NCBI RefSeq assembly: GCF_000203975.2
Contig: NZ_AFCF02000001.1
Location: forward strand, 62,001-126,000
Source: Leisingera sp. ANG1
GTDB lineage: Bacteria > Pseudomonadota > Alphaproteobacteria > Rhodobacterales > Rhodobacteraceae
Reading direction: 5' to 3'
DNA: 64,000 nucleotides
The stretch's first letter is position 1. The number at the start of each line of letters is the position of its first letter. The notes beneath the pieces were generated by a model. The model ran no database searches. It worked only from the letters and a program-made list of their open reading frames with translations, and was not told the DNA's origin. The translations under genes were made by a program, and so were the position numbers. Positions 42,183-51,802 of this stretch are shown piece after piece.

Positions 42183-42470
42183 TCAGGCGGTTTGGGTCAT
42201 CTCATTCAGGGTGAAGGCGGCGACTGCACCCTCGGTTGCCGCCATATAGGCGGCCAGATGCGGTGCGTTCATGTGCTGCTGCCACAGCTCCCGCGATTCC
42301 CAGGTTTCGTAGAACACGAAAAAACCGGGCGTCTGATTGTCCTGGTGCAGGTCATAGCGGATGCAGCCGTCCTCAGCGCGGGTGATGGGCACCAGCTTTT
42401 CGAGTTCAGCTTTGACCAGGGCTTCCTTGCCGGGCTGGGCGGTAATCTGGGCGAGAATTGTCAGGGCCAT
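42183..42470 (-). CDS. Antibiotic biosynthesis monooxygenase (ABM) domain protein
   Basis: Dimeric ferredoxin-like protein of 95 residues. [27 protein letters not shown] and [27 protein letters not shown] match the ABM/YgiN quinol monooxygenase pattern, with a conserved His in the [13 protein letters not shown] segment. The start at 42470 follows GGAGG at six bases; the ORF upstream of it is spurious. It is divergent from an HxlR regulator, a pairing often tied to quinone or electrophile stress. Confidence 0.87.
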   Translation of the reverse strand: MALTILAQITAQPGKEALVKAELEKLVPITRAEDGCIRYDLHQDNQTPGFFVFYETWESRELWQQHMNAPHLAAYMAATEGAVAAFTLNEMTQTA

Positions 42471-42542
42471 TTGGGCCTCCTGTTCTTGAGGGATGTGACG
42501 GGACGGGATATGGCTGCACGGTGTATTCTGCGCAAGAACGCA

Positions 42543-42568
42543 CATTTTGTGAGGGTAGGTACAAAATG
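42543..42568. promoter_or_regulatory. Operator over the start codon of the HxlR gene
   Basis: CATTTTGT (42543-42550) and ACAAAATG (42561-42568) are perfect inverted arms ten bases apart. The right arm contains the ATG, and the spacer GAGGGTAGGT carries the ribosome site, so binding would block both initiation and possibly transcription. Confidence 0.65.
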
Positions 42569-42922
42569 GATACTGTAGATCAGGGCGAAAGCCGGGCCGC
42601 ACGGTTCGAGACTTACGATTGCAGCGGCGGCTGCCCGGTTGAGGCGGCGCTGGAGCAGATCTCCGGCAAGTGGAAGGGGCTGATCGTCTATCACCTGCTG
42701 CCCGGCACCTTGCGGTTCAATGCCCTGGCGCGGGCGCTGGGGGATGTGACGCAGCGCAGCCTGACCAAGCAGCTGCGGGAGCTGGAGGCGGATGGCATCG
42801 TGCACCGCAAGGTCTATGCCGAGGTGCCGCCGCGGGTGGAATACAGCCTGACCGGCAAGGGACAGGCGCTGCGCCCGGTGATCGAGGCGCTGGCGGCCTG
42901 GGGTGCCGGGCCGGGGAGCTAA
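42566..42922 (+). CDS. HxlR-family regulator
   Basis: Winged-helix regulator of 118 residues. The HxlR hallmark is [48 protein letters not shown]. Two cysteines near the start, in [11 protein letters not shown], suggest thiol or electrophile sensing as in YodB/QorR-type members. It is divergent from an ABM monooxygenase and overlaps its own likely operator, so it probably represses both. Confidence 0.92.
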   Translation: MDTVDQGESRAARFETYDCSGGCPVEAALEQISGKWKGLIVYHLLPGTLRFNALARALGDVTQRSLTKQLRELEADGIVHRKVYAEVPPRVEYSLTGKGQALRPVIEALAAWGAGPGS

Positions 42923-42942
42923 GGCAGCGGCTTGGCAAGAAA

Positions 42943-43017
42943 CTCCCGCGGCCGTAGGTGCCCTGGCTGCGCCAAGGCGCCTTTGTGCGGTCGTGGGCCG
43001 TTCGTTGCTGCGCAACG
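42943..43017. repeat. M module upstream of R1 copy 1
   Basis: CTCCCGCG, stem GGTGCC.../...GGCGCC (42957-42981), GTGGGCCG, stem CGTTGC/GCAACG (43003-43017). It runs directly into the R1 repeat, as in the 51.7-kb copy. Confidence 0.6.
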
Positions 43018-43024
43018 CTGAAGG

Positions 43025-43158
43025 TTTTGCTGAGAAGCGCTTCAGGGGCAGGTTTGCCCTGAAGGCGCGGTATCGAGTGTGTTTGCCGCTGCTTGCGCAT
43101 CAAGGATGAACCGTGCTGCGCACGGCGGCTGCGCCGTCCTTGACCCGGAATCAGCAGC
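43025..43158. repeat. R1 repeat, copy 1 (convergent intergenic)
   Basis: TTTTGCTGAGAAGCGCTTCA begins the element, and the first stem pairs GCGCTTCAGGG with CCCTGAAGGCGC. The second stem TCAAGGA (43100) / TCCTTGA (43137) has inner ACGGCG/CGCCGT and outer GCTGCT/AGCAGC pairs. Copies 2 and 3 have TCAAGGG/CCCTTGA, a compensatory change. Confidence 0.7.
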
Positions 43159-43163
43159 AGAGG

Positions 43164-43919
43164 TCAGCGCATGCGCAGGGCGCCGTCTATGCGGATGACC
43201 TCGCCGTTGAGGTAGCCCATCTCGACGATGAAGCCGGCGAGACGGCCGTATTCGCGCGGGTCGCCCAGGCGGGCGGGGTTGGGAACGTCGGCGGCCAGCT
43301 GCTGCTGCACCTCTTCCGGCAGGCCGGCCAGCATCGGGGTCATGAAGATGCCGGGCGCAATGGTCATCACCCGGATGCCGGAGGACGCGAGATCGCGGGC
43401 CATTGGCAGGCACATGCCGGCAACCCCGCCCTTGGAGGCGGCATAGGCGGCCTGACCCTTTTGCCCGTCAAATGCCGCGATGGAGGCGGTGTTGATGATT
43501 ACGCCGCGGGCGTTGTCCGCATCGGGCGCGTTCTTGGCGATCTCGACAGCGGCGAGGCGGGCGACGTTGAAGGTGCCGACCAGGTTGATGTCGATGGTGC
43601 GCTTGTAGGCATCCAAGGGGTGCGCGCCCTCCTTGCCCACGGTCTTGGCGCCGATGGCGATGCCCGCGCAGTTCACGCAGGCGGTGATCTTGCCCATCTT
43701 CTCTGCCGCATGGGCGATGGCAGCGGAAACCGACTCCTCGCTGGTCACGTCGGTCTGGGCAAAGTGGCCGCCGATTTCCTCTGCCACTTGGGCACCGCGT
43801 TCGGCGTTGCGGTCGAGGATGGTGACCTGGGCGCCTTGTTCGGCGAAGTAGCGCGCGGTGGCCTCACCCAGGCCGGAGGCGCCGCCGGTGACGACGGCTG
43901 CGGTGTCTGCAAGTTTCAT
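43164..43919 (-). CDS. Short-chain dehydrogenase/reductase
   Basis: Enzyme of 251 residues. The NAD-binding motif is TGGASGLG near 11-18, and the structural NCAG follows. The catalytic residues fit Ser in INTASIAAF and Tyr-Lys in YAASKGG. Overall likeness is to 3-hydroxyacyl-CoA dehydrogenase type II (HSD10-like), for example SIAAFDGQKGQAAYAASKGGV. A role in branched-chain acyl-CoA oxidation is therefore likely but not proven. Confidence 0.88.
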   Translation of the reverse strand: MKLADTAAVVTGGASGLGEATARYFAEQGAQVTILDRNAERGAQVAEEIGGHFAQTDVTSEESVSAAIAHAAEKMGKITACVNCAGIAIGAKTVGKEGAHPLDAYKRTIDINLVGTFNVARLAAVEIAKNAPDADNARGVIINTASIAAFDGQKGQAAYAASKGGVAGMCLPMARDLASSGIRVMTIAPGIFMTPMLAGLPEEVQQQLAADVPNPARLGDPREYGRLAGFIVEMGYLNGEVIRIDGALRMR

Positions 43920-44019
43920 GAGCGGGGCTCCTCCCGGTTATCTGAACATGTGTTCATATAATGGAGAGGCTGGGCACCTGTCCAGCGGGACGGGACGTCG
44001 CGGACTTACGAGAAACCTG

Positions 44020-44934
44020 TCAGGCCATTTGCTGCCGGTCGAGCAAGGCCAGCGGGCGCAGGAGGCGGCCCAGCGGCGGCCAGAGACCCCAGGTGCCGCC
44101 CAGACGGTGCAGATGGGCGCCGGTGCCGAGTTTGAAGCGGGCAAGGCCTGGGGCGTCCTCGGTATTGATGAGGCCGAGGTCGAGCCGGCAGATGCCCTTG
44201 GCGGCGAGCCAATTGGCGGCCTCCCACAATAGGAGGGGATGGGCGCTGAGCTGTTTGCCGCGCGCGGTGGTGTGGGCGATGTGGTAGGTGGCGGTGCTGC
44301 CGTGGGTCAGGATCAGGATGGCGGCAACCGCTTCCTTGCCCTCAAACGCCTGGAAGAGTTTTGCCTGGCCCTTGTTTTCGCGGGTATAGGCGAGGGTGAG
44401 GCCAATGGGCCAGCTGCGGTAGCCGCGCTGTGTTTGCTGTGCCGCGTCGGCCTGGAACAGCCAGTGGCGCACGTCATGCGGCAGGTTCTGGCGGGTGAGG
44501 CGGAGGTTTTGCGCTTCTCCGTGCTTCAGCCGGTTGCGCCATTTCTGATGCAGGGCGGCGCGGCGCTGCTCTGCATCGCCTGTCAGGTCCCAGAGCGCGG
44601 CATGGGCTGGCGTGGCCAGCGGCACGGCGCCGAGGCGGGCAAGATGCGGCGCCGGGGATTCGGGCGACAGGATCAGCGGGGTGCGGGCGAGTCCGTCTGA
44701 ACGCAGGGCGGACATTAGCGGGGCTGGACTGGAAAGGTCAGCCCGGTTCACCATTGCCAGCTTCAGCCCGCCGGGGAAGCGGCGGCGCAGCACAAGTGTG
44801 CCGTCCAGCGTCAGTGGCTCCTGGCCGCAGGCCATCAGCGCGCGGGCGAACTCCGGCGATTGCTGGAGCGCGCGGGGTTGGGGGCGGGCGGTAGCTGCTG
44901 CGGGCAGATCGGGATCGGGGGCGCTGTCGAACAT
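44020..44934 (-). CDS. FemAB/GNAT-like acyltransferase
   Basis: Protein of 304 residues whose C-terminal half is a GNAT/FemAB-like fold (BioF2-like). KWRNRLKHGE, a later GRG-free but similar HTTARGKQLSAHPLLLWEA and IDLGLINTEDAPGLARFKLG-like segments are seen. The acceptor is unknown. The start is uncertain: ATG at 44934 is used, while upstream in-frame ATGs reach into the divergent small gene. No good ribosome site is seen. Confidence 0.7.
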   Translation of the reverse strand: MFDSAPDPDLPAAATARPQPRALQQSPEFARALMACGQEPLTLDGTLVLRRRFPGGLKLAMVNRADLSSPAPLMSALRSDGLARTPLILSPESPAPHLARLGAVPLATPAHAALWDLTGDAEQRRAALHQKWRNRLKHGEAQNLRLTRQNLPHDVRHWLFQADAAQQTQRGYRSWPIGLTLAYTRENKGQAKLFQAFEGKEAVAAILILTHGSTATYHIAHTTARGKQLSAHPLLLWEAANWLAAKGICRLDLGLINTEDAPGLARFKLGTGAHLHRLGGTWGLWPPLGRLLRPLALLDRQQMA

Positions 44935-44980
44935 GGGGTTATTAACGCGCTGGAAACCTAAATCATGGTTAATTTCAGGC

Positions 44981-45118
44981 ATGAAGAAAGCAAAACAGAT
45001 CATGGGGCAGGCGGCAGCCGCCCCGCGGATGACCAAGGTAGCGGCGCTGCTGATTGCGATCACCCTGTCTGTGCCGGTGTTTTTAGTGCTGACGCTGGTG
45101 GAAGCGCTGTTTTTCTGA
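44981..45118 (+). CDS. 45-residue single-span membrane protein
   Basis: Short frame with a basic N-terminus (MKKAKQIMGQ), a membrane helix at about 19-42 (VAALLIAITLSVPVFLVLTLVE) and ending in ALFF. AGG lies close to the ATG. It is divergent from the acyltransferase gene. The clear basic-start plus helix makes it likely real, with function unknown. Confidence 0.55.
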   Translation: MKKAKQIMGQAAAAPRMTKVAALLIAITLSVPVFLVLTLVEALFF

Positions 45119-45128
45119 GGCAGGATGA

Positions 45129-45256
45129 TTTGCTGAGAGGCGTTTAAGGTCAGGTCTGCCCTTAAGCGCCTTTTTGAGTGTATCCTGGCCTTCCCCGCCT
45201 CAAGGGTGAACCGTGCTGCGCCCGGCCGCATGCGCGGCCCTTGACCCGGGGCTGGC
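45129..45256. repeat. R1 repeat, copy 2 (convergent intergenic)
   Basis: TTTGCTGAGAGGCGTTTAAG starts the element. A first stem near 45139-45170 tolerates one mismatch. TCAAGGG (45200) pairs with CCCTTGA (45238). The outer stem is GCC..CCCCG / CGGGG..GGC with a two-base internal loop. It lies between the small membrane gene and tyrS stops. Confidence 0.7.
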
Positions 45257-45367
45257 TTGAGGGAGGCGTTGCGAGGATGTGCTGGTGCGTCGCCAAGCGG
45301 CGCCCGGCCCAACCTTGAGGACCCGTCTTTGACGGGGCTGGAACGGGTGGGAGCATCTGCGGGCAAG

Positions 45368-45395
45368 AAAAAAGGGAGCGCAAGGGCTCCCTTTT
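45368..45395 (-). terminator. Terminator after tyrS
   Basis: AAAAGGGAGC and GCTCCCTTTT form a ten-pair stem; on the minus strand a run of six U follows. A weaker U-run exists on the other strand. Confidence 0.85.
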
Positions 45396-45415
45396 CCTTC
45401 TCATATCCAGATGGA

Positions 45416-46672
45416 TCAGCCGCCCAGCTTGACCAGCGCGTGGCGTTTCTTGCCGGCGCTCAGCTTGATTGGCGAGGACAGCGCGCCTGCGTCGATCATC
45501 AGGCCTGCGTCGGTCAGCGGCTGGTCGTCGATCCGGGCGCCATTCTCGGAGATCAGCCGCTTGGCGTCCTTGCCGGATTTGGCGAGACCGGATTTCACGA
45601 TCAGCTGCACGATCGAGATGCCGTCGCCCAGGTCCGCAGGGGACAGCGAGAGTGTGGGCAGGTCGTCGCCGACACCGCCCTTCTCAAACACTTCTCGCGC
45701 GGTGGCTTCTGCCGCCGCGGCAGCTTCGGCGCCGTGCAGGAGGGTGGTCACCTCATTGGCGAGGATCACCTTGCCCTCGTTGATCTCGGAGCCTTGCAGA
45801 GCGCCGATGCGCTCGCATTCCTCCACCGGCAGCTCCGTGTAGAGCTTCAGGAACCGGCCCACGTCGGCGTCGGTGGTGTTGCGCCAGAACTGCCAGAACT
45901 CATAAGGGCTGCGCATGTCGGCGTTGAGCCAGATCGCGCCTTCGGCGGTCTTGCCCATCTTCTTACCGTCGGAGGTGGTCAGCAGCGGCGAGGTGAGGCC
46001 ATAGACCTCATGTTCGATGGTGCGGCGCGTCAGGTCGATGCCGTTGACGATATTGCCCCACTGGTCCGAGCCGCCCATCTGCAGGATGCAGCCGTAGCGG
46101 TTGTTCAGCTCCATGAAGTCATAGGCCTGCAGGATCATGTAGTTGAATTCGAGGAAGCTGAGCGACTGCTCGCGGTCGAGGCGGGATTTGACGCTCTCGA
46201 ACGACAGCATCCGGTTCACCGAGAAATGGCGGCCGATGTCGCGCAGGAATTCCAGGTAGTTCAGCCCGTCCAGCCATTCGGCGTTGTTCAGCATCAGCGC
46301 CTTGTTCGGGGCGTCGGTTTCATAGTCGATGTAGGCGGAAAACACCTTCTTGATGCCAGCGATATTGTCGTCGATCTGTGCTTCGGTCAGCAGCGGGCGC
46401 TCATCGGCGCGGAAGGAGGGGTCGCCCACCTTGGTGGTGCCGCCGCCCATCAGGGTGATCGGCTGGTGGCCGGTCTTCTGGAACCAGCGCAGCATCATGA
46501 TCTGAATGAGCGAGCCGACGTGCAGCGATTTCGCTGTCGCGTCAAAGCCGATATAGGCCGGGCGCACACCTTGCAGCAGGGCGTCGTCCAGGCCCTGATA
46601 ATCGGTGCAGTCCGCGAGGAACCCGCGTTCCATCATGACTGCGACGAAATCCGATTTCGGTGTGTAGGTCAT
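45416..46672 (-). CDS. tyrS: Tyrosyl-tRNA synthetase
   Basis: Class I synthetase of 418 residues that charges tRNA-Tyr. The HIGH-type motif is [12 protein letters not shown], with [15 protein letters not shown] before it. The KMSKS-type motif is [11 protein letters not shown]-terminal S4 RNA-binding domain is present ([18 protein letters not shown]). The start at 46672 follows GAGG. It ends in a clear terminator. Confidence 0.97.
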   Translation of the reverse strand: MTYTPKSDFVAVMMERGFLADCTDYQGLDDALLQGVRPAYIGFDATAKSLHVGSLIQIMMLRWFQKTGHQPITLMGGGTTKVGDPSFRADERPLLTEAQIDDNIAGIKKVFSAYIDYETDAPNKALMLNNAEWLDGLNYLEFLRDIGRHFSVNRMLSFESVKSRLDREQSLSFLEFNYMILQAYDFMELNNRYGCILQMGGSDQWGNIVNGIDLTRRTIEHEVYGLTSPLLTTSDGKKMGKTAEGAIWLNADMRSPYEFWQFWRNTTDADVGRFLKLYTELPVEECERIGALQGSEINEGKVILANEVTTLLHGAEAAAAAEATAREVFEKGGVGDDLPTLSLSPADLGDGISIVQLIVKSGLAKSGKDAKRLISENGARIDDQPLTDAGLMIDAGALSSPIKLSAGKKRHALVKLGG

Positions 46673-46815
46673 AACATGCCTCGGTCTATGGTTTTGCACC
46701 ATGCCCTATAAATCGCATTGGCGCCGGTTGGAACCTGTTTTCCCGGCAAATTATGCGCTGTAGTATCCCCTGCAACGGGCGGTACGGCCCGGATCCAGAA
46801 GGATGGGGGCAGGCC

Positions 46816-47925
46816 ATGAGCAGGGCCATTGCAAAAACGGGTGCGGTCAGGGCGCTGGGCGCGATGAGCGGCACCTCGCTGGACGGGGTGGATGCGGCGG
46901 TTGTGGTGACCGACGGCGCGCGCATTCACGCATTCGGCGAGAGCAGCTACCGCGAGTATTCCGCCGCAGAGCGCAGCGTGCTGCGGGCGGGGCTGGGCAA
47001 ATGGGCCGGGCCGGAAGTGGACGCCGCGGCAGAGGTTTGCGATGCGGCCCATGCGGCGGCGCTGGCGGAGTTCGGTGATGTGGAGATCATCGGCTTTCAC
47101 GGCCAGACCCTGGCCCATGCGCCGCGGCTGCAAGGCACATTGCAGGTGGGTGACGGTGCAGCATTGGCCGAAACGCTGGGCAAGCCTGTGGTCTGGGACT
47201 TCCGCACTGATGACGTGGCCATGGGGGGCGAGGGCGCGCCGCTGGCGCCGTTCTTCCACTTTGCCTGCGCCAAGTATATCGGCGCTGAGCGGCCCTTGTG
47301 CTTCCTGAATCTGGGCGGGGTTGGCAACCTCACCTATGTGGATCCGCGGTTTGACAGGCCCGAGCAGCCGGGTGCGCTCTTGGCCTTTGACACCGGCCCG
47401 GCCAATGCGCCGGTCAATGATCTGGTACAGGAACGGTTGGGCATTCCCTGGGATGCGGACGGCAAGGTGGCGCGGTCCGGCACCGTGGAAACAGGTGCGC
47501 TGGAGCTGTTCCTGGCCGAGCCCTATTTCGCAAGAATGCCGCCCAAGTCGCTGGACCGGAACGATTTTGCCGAGATGGTCGGACTGGTCAATGAACTGAG
47601 CGATGCCGATGCGGCTGCCACCCTGATCGCCATGTGCGCCGCCGCCGTGGCGCAGGGCATGGAACATTGCCCTGAGCCGCCGGAGGTGGTGCTTGTCACC
47701 GGCGGCGGGCGGCACAACCCGGTGCTGATGGAGATGCTGCGGGTGTCGCTCGATTGTCCGGTAAAGCCGGTGGAGGACGCAGGGCTGGACGGTGACATGC
47801 TGGAGGCGCAGGCCTTTGCCCATCTGGCGGTGCGGGTGGCGCGGGGAATGCCGACATCGGCGCCTGGCACCACCGGTGTCAGCGCCTGTGTCGGCGGCGG
47901 TGTGGTAAGCGTGCCGGGGGCGTAA
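46816..47925 (+). CDS. anmK: Anhydro-N-acetylmuramic acid kinase
   Basis: Sugar kinase of 369 residues that converts 1,6-anhydroMurNAc to MurNAc-6-phosphate in wall recycling. It has the AnmK motifs [16 protein letters not shown] near 14-29, [31 protein letters not shown] and [12 protein letters not shown]. The start at 46816 follows GGGG. It is divergent from tyrS and complements nagZ of this window. Confidence 0.94.
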   Translation: MSRAIAKTGAVRALGAMSGTSLDGVDAAVVVTDGARIHAFGESSYREYSAAERSVLRAGLGKWAGPEVDAAAEVCDAAHAAALAEFGDVEIIGFHGQTLAHAPRLQGTLQVGDGAALAETLGKPVVWDFRTDDVAMGGEGAPLAPFFHFACAKYIGAERPLCFLNLGGVGNLTYVDPRFDRPEQPGALLAFDTGPANAPVNDLVQERLGIPWDADGKVARSGTVETGALELFLAEPYFARMPPKSLDRNDFAEMVGLVNELSDADAAATLIAMCAAAVAQGMEHCPEPPEVVLVTGGGRHNPVLMEMLRVSLDCPVKPVEDAGLDGDMLEAQAFAHLAVRVARGMPTSAPGTTGVSACVGGGVVSVPGA

Positions 47926-47942
47926 GGTTGTGACCGGGCGGA

Positions 47943-47987
47943 CAAGAAACTTCGAAGTTTCTTGGCAAATTTCTTTGAAGAAATTTG
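47943..47987. repeat. Double-hairpin intergenic element after anmK
   Basis: A perfect 22-base palindrome (47943-47964), one G, a second 22-base stem (47966-47987) and TGCGGCC. It is architecturally the same as 22859-22911 but every stem differs, and lies between convergent genes. Confidence 0.6.
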
Positions 47988-48006
47988 TGCGGCCTCTGGC
48001 GGCGGA

Positions 48007-48909
48007 TCAGCGGGAGAGCTGGCGGAGGTAGCCCGCCGTGAACTCGCCGTACCCGTCTGACGTCGACTTCAAATGCGCGCGGGTGATGGCGTGAAAGGCG
48101 GGCAGCTGGTGAAAGGGCACATTCGGGAAAGAGTGGTGCTCTGCGTGATAAGGCATGTTCCAGGCCACAAACCGCACCAGCCGGTTGGTGAAAGTGGTGC
48201 GGGAGTTTTCAAGCATGTTCGCCACCGGGGGGCAGAGACCGTGTTCCGCCAGCAGGTAGGCGCGTAAGGCAGGCTGGCCGATCAGCAGCGGCACAACCCA
48301 CAGCCACAGAACCATCGGCGAGACCAGCAGGCTCAGCAGCGCGGTGGAGTAGATCGCCAGCAGCAGGCGCGCCTCCAGCCGCATGGCCGCGTGGCGGCGT
48401 TCCGGCAGGTAGGGCGCGGTGATGGTGCCAAAAGCGTTGCGCAAGAGAGTTGCCGCCATGCCGCGCCAGTAGCCCCAGCCGCTCAGGTATTTCAGCCATT
48501 GAGCGAAGGTCTCCGGCCGCCCTCCGTGTTCCAGCTCCGGGTCGCGCTGAGGATCGTTGGTGTATTTGTGATGCGCCAGGTGGAAGTAGCGGAACCAGAC
48601 AAAGGGCAGGGCGATGGCGACGGCGCAGAAATGACCTGCGGCCTCATTCATCCAGCCGCTTCGGAACGGGGTTTTATGGGTGCACTCATGAGACAGGGTG
48701 AACAAGAAGACCAGAAGCACCCCCTGCGGCAGCATCAGAAGCGGCCAGAGGGGCACTTGCAGCGCAATGCCGGTTGAGCAGGCGCCGAGCGCCGCCAGAT
48801 ACAGCGCCAGATGCCGCAGCCCCGCCGCGTCAGACCGGGCCGTCAGGGTAGCCTTGGTCTGTGGCGGCAGCGATTTGATGAGACGCGTGTGATCCGGTTC
48901 TGCAGACAT
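48007..48909 (-). CDS. Fatty acid desaturase family protein
   Basis: Integral membrane di-iron enzyme of 300 residues. The three histidine boxes are present: HECTHKT, HLAHHKYT and HAEHHSFPNVP. Two hydrophobic pairs flank them. The class introduces double bonds or hydroxyls in acyl chains or related lipids. The start at 48909 is used since the frame beyond it begins with TTG and no ribosome site; even here the ribosome site is weak. Confidence 0.87.
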   Translation of the reverse strand: MSAEPDHTRLIKSLPPQTKATLTARSDAAGLRHLALYLAALGACSTGIALQVPLWPLLMLPQGVLLVFLFTLSHECTHKTPFRSGWMNEAAGHFCAVAIALPFVWFRYFHLAHHKYTNDPQRDPELEHGGRPETFAQWLKYLSGWGYWRGMAATLLRNAFGTITAPYLPERRHAAMRLEARLLLAIYSTALLSLLVSPMVLWLWVVPLLIGQPALRAYLLAEHGLCPPVANMLENSRTTFTNRLVRFVAWNMPYHAEHHSFPNVPFHQLPAFHAITRAHLKSTSDGYGEFTAGYLRQLSR

Positions 48910-48953
48910 ATGGACAGTCTTGTCCAGACCGGCGATTCGCTGCAAGGGGCGGA

Positions 48954-49373
48954 TCAGCTGCGCGGGATGTCAAAACCGGGGGCGGCCAGTTCGAAGCCTT
49001 CAAACTCGAATCCCGGCGAAACGGTGCAGCTGGCCAGTGTGAACGCGCCGGTGGTGCCGGCGGCCTGCCAGTGGCCCGTGGGCACGATCAGCTGCGGTGC
49101 GCCTTTGGTCAGGTCCGGGGTCAGCAGGTGGTCCTGCACCGGGCCTTCATCTGTCGCAGCCATTGACAGCACCAGCGGCGCGCCGGCGTGGTACAGCCAG
49201 ATTTCGGTGGCGTCGACGCGGTGCCAGTGGCTGCTCTCGCCAGCCTTCAAAAGAAAGTAAATACAGGTGCCTGTGGGGCGGCCTTCATTTTCCGCACGCC
49301 AGGTTTCCTTGTACCAGCCGCCCTCCGGATGCTGCTGCAGGCCCAGGTGCTCGATGATCCGGTCTGCGTCCAT
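48954..49373 (-). CDS. Cupin (DUF985) protein
   Basis: Cupin of 139 residues. [22 protein letters not shown], then [30 protein letters not shown] and [22 protein letters not shown] match the Cupin_5/DUF985 pattern with likely metal-binding His and Glu. Enzymatic role is unknown. GGGGAGAG precedes the ATG. It lies just upstream of the desaturase gene. Confidence 0.88.
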   Translation of the reverse strand: MDADRIIEHLGLQQHPEGGWYKETWRAENEGRPTGTCIYFLLKAGESSHWHRVDATEIWLYHAGAPLVLSMAATDEGPVQDHLLTPDLTKGAPQLIVPTGHWQAAGTTGAFTLASCTVSPGFEFEGFELAAPGFDIPRS

Positions 49374-49430
49374 TGCTGCTCTCCCCGCTTTGGTGCTGGT
49401 AAATCTCTATTCCAGTCATATGTTTGGGCC

Positions 49431-50849
49431 ATGACACTCATGATCCCCTTTGACAACACCTATGCTGCCCTGCCGGGGCAGTTCTACTCCAAACTGCCGC
49501 CGCAGGCAGTGAAGGCGCCCAGGCTGGTTGCGTTTAACGAGGATCTGGCGCGGATCATGGCGATCACGCCCGGTGAGGCGGTGGAGATGGCAGAGGTGTT
49601 CAGCGGCAATCAGGTGCCGGAGGGGGCCGATCCGCTGGCGCAGCTATATTCCGGACATCAGTTCGGCACCTACAATCCGCAGCTGGGCGACGGGCGCGCG
49701 ATCCTGCTGGGGGAGACGGTAGGGACGGACGGCCAGCGCCGGGACATTCAGCTGAAGGGGGCGGGGCGAACGCCGTACTCCCGCAACGGGGACGGGCGCG
49801 CTTGGCTGGGGCCGGTGCTGCGCGAATATGTGGTGAGCGAGGCGATGCATGCGCTTGGCATCCCGACCACGCGGGCGCTGGCGGCCGTGGAGACCGGCGA
49901 GACCGTATGGCGCGAGGGCGGCCTGCCCGGCGCGGTGCTAACCCGGGTGGCGGCAAGCCATCTGCGGGTGGGAACGTTTCAGGTATTTGCGGCACGCGGC
50001 GACAAGGCGAGCCTCAGGCAGCTGATAGACTATGCCATTGCCCGCCACTACCCGGAGGCTGATGGCCCGATGGGGCTGCTCAGCGCGGTGCGTGATGCGC
50101 AGGCCGAGCTGATTTCTGCATGGATGTCCGTGGGCTTTATCCACGGGGTGATGAACACCGATAATTTCTCGATCTCCGGCGAGACCATCGACTACGGGCC
50201 TTGCGCCTTCATGGATGTGTACCACCCGCATACGGTGTTTTCTTCGATCGACCGGGGGCGGCGCTATGCCTATGCCAACCAGCCCACGATTGCGGTCTGG
50301 AATCTGGCGCAGCTGGCAACCGCGCTGATCCAGCAGATGGACGACCCGCAGGCAGGTGTCGAGCAAGCAACGGAGATCGTGCATGCGATGCCCGCACTGA
50401 CAGAGGCGGCCTGGCTGCGGCGGTTCCGGGCCAAGCTGGGGATCACCACGGAGCGGGACGCGGACCTGGAACTGGTCACCTCTCTGCTGGGTCGGATGGC
50501 GGAGAACCAGAGTGATTTCACCAATACCTTCCGCGCTCTGGCGGATGGCACGGCGCGGGATCAGTTCACCGATCCGGCAGCTTTTGATGCCTGGGCGGAG
50601 GACTGGCAGGCGCGGCTGGAAGACGAACCGGACCCGCAGGCGGTCATGCGTGCGGCGAACCCTGCCTTCATTCCACGCAACCATAGGATCGAGGAGATGA
50701 TTGCCGGTGCGGTGGCAGGCGACTATGCGCTGTTCCACCGGCTGAACACAGTGCTGGCCAACCCTTACGAGGACCAGCCGGAGCATAGTGATCTGCAGCG
50801 TCCGCCGCTGCCCGAAGAAGTGGTGCAGGCAACCTTCTGCGGCACCTGA
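49431..50849 (+). CDS. selO: Protein adenylyltransferase SelO (YdiU)
   Basis: Pseudokinase-fold enzyme of 472 residues that transfers AMP to protein hydroxyls and helps in oxidative stress. Hallmarks are [86 protein letters not shown]. The start at 49431 gives [15 protein letters not shown]; the ATG at 49440 is also possible. It is divergent from the cupin gene. Confidence 0.94.
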   Translation: MTLMIPFDNTYAALPGQFYSKLPPQAVKAPRLVAFNEDLARIMAITPGEAVEMAEVFSGNQVPEGADPLAQLYSGHQFGTYNPQLGDGRAILLGETVGTDGQRRDIQLKGAGRTPYSRNGDGRAWLGPVLREYVVSEAMHALGIPTTRALAAVETGETVWREGGLPGAVLTRVAASHLRVGTFQVFAARGDKASLRQLIDYAIARHYPEADGPMGLLSAVRDAQAELISAWMSVGFIHGVMNTDNFSISGETIDYGPCAFMDVYHPHTVFSSIDRGRRYAYANQPTIAVWNLAQLATALIQQMDDPQAGVEQATEIVHAMPALTEAAWLRRFRAKLGITTERDADLELVTSLLGRMAENQSDFTNTFRALADGTARDQFTDPAAFDAWAEDWQARLEDEPDPQAVMRAANPAFIPRNHRIEEMIAGAVAGDYALFHRLNTVLANPYEDQPEHSDLQRPPLPEEVVQATFCGT

Positions 50850-51005
50850 TCTGCTCCTTTCTGATTGAAAATACCCGCGGGGGTGAAGTGAGCTGCAGGC
50901 TCAAGAGGGGGAGGCAGCCCCCCTTTTTAACCTTCTGCGGCGTGATGCCGGTTGTGCTTGGATGGCGTCCTGCCCCACACTCCGATTGAGACCCGGGACA
51001 AGCAG

Positions 51006-51710
51006 ATGCCACAAAGACCCCCGCCGGACACGCTGCGGATTGCCACCTACAACATCCAGAAATGCGTCGGCCTGGACCTGCGCCGGCGGCCGGAGCGTAT
51101 TCTGCAGGTGCTGGCCGGGTTGAAGGCGGATGTGGCGGTGCTGCAGGAGGCGGATAAGCGATTGCCGCCGCGCCCGGCGGCGCTGCCGCATTTCCTGGTC
51201 GAGGAGACCGGCTGGAGGGCCGCGGATCTCGGCGGTGCGGGGTCCTTGGGCTGGCATGGCAATGCGGTGCTGTACCGGAATGGGGTGCAGCTGCGGGCAA
51301 AGGGGCATATCGCGCTGCCCGGGCTTGAGCCGCGCGGGGCGGTCTGGGCGGAGCTGGACACGGCGCTGGGCCCGGTGCGGGTGATCGGCGCGCATCTGGG
51401 GCTGACAGGCAGGGCCCGGCGCGAGCAGATGCATGCGCTGGCGCGGGCCGCGAAACGCGATGACGCCGCGGTGGTTCTGGCAGGGGATTTCAACGAATGG
51501 TCGCGCGGGGCGGTGCTGGAGCATATCGCCCCGGCGCTGAATTTTCTGCCGCCGAAACCGAGTTTTCCAGCGCTCAGGCCGCTGGGCGCGCTGGATAGGA
51601 TCGCCCATTGCAAGCGGCTGACGGCGGTGGCGCATGGGGTGCATGGCAAAAGGCCCGCGCATATCGCCTCTGACCATCTGCCGGTCTGGGCGGATCTGCG
51701 GGCGGTCTAG
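51006..51710 (+). CDS. Endonuclease/exonuclease/phosphatase family protein
   Basis: Protein of 234 residues with the EEP fold. RIATYNIQKCVGLD at the start, LQEADKRLP (Glu), the GAHLGLTGRAR segment, VLAGDFNEWSRG (Asp-Asn), and the C-terminal SDHLPVWADL (Asp-His) are catalytic motifs. Possible substrates are nucleic acids or phosphoinositide-like lipids. The start at 51006 follows AAGCAG. Confidence 0.87.
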   Translation: MPQRPPPDTLRIATYNIQKCVGLDLRRRPERILQVLAGLKADVAVLQEADKRLPPRPAALPHFLVEETGWRAADLGGAGSLGWHGNAVLYRNGVQLRAKGHIALPGLEPRGAVWAELDTALGPVRVIGAHLGLTGRARREQMHALARAAKRDDAAVVLAGDFNEWSRGAVLEHIAPALNFLPPKPSFPALRPLGALDRIAHCKRLTAVAHGVHGKRPAHIASDHLPVWADLRAV

Positions 51711-51723
51711 CGAAGCGAGGGAG

Positions 51724-51796
51724 CTCCCGCGCCTTTCCAGGGAAATTGCCTGGGCAATTTACCGTCAGGCTTGGGCCGGGCGCTGCTGCGCAGCGC
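51724..51796. repeat. M module upstream of R1 copy 3
   Basis: CTCCCGCGCC, stem AAATTGC/GCAATTT (51743-51760) in place of the GC-rich stem of other copies, CTTGGGCCG, stem GCGCTGC/GCAGCGC (51780-51796). Confidence 0.6.
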
Positions 51797-51802
51797 GGAG
51801 TA

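Noticed and set aside
44612-44980. Long frame leading into the 45-residue membrane protein
   Set aside because: The upstream part lies antisense to the acyltransferase and has no protein-like features; only the last 45 codons from 44981 look real.
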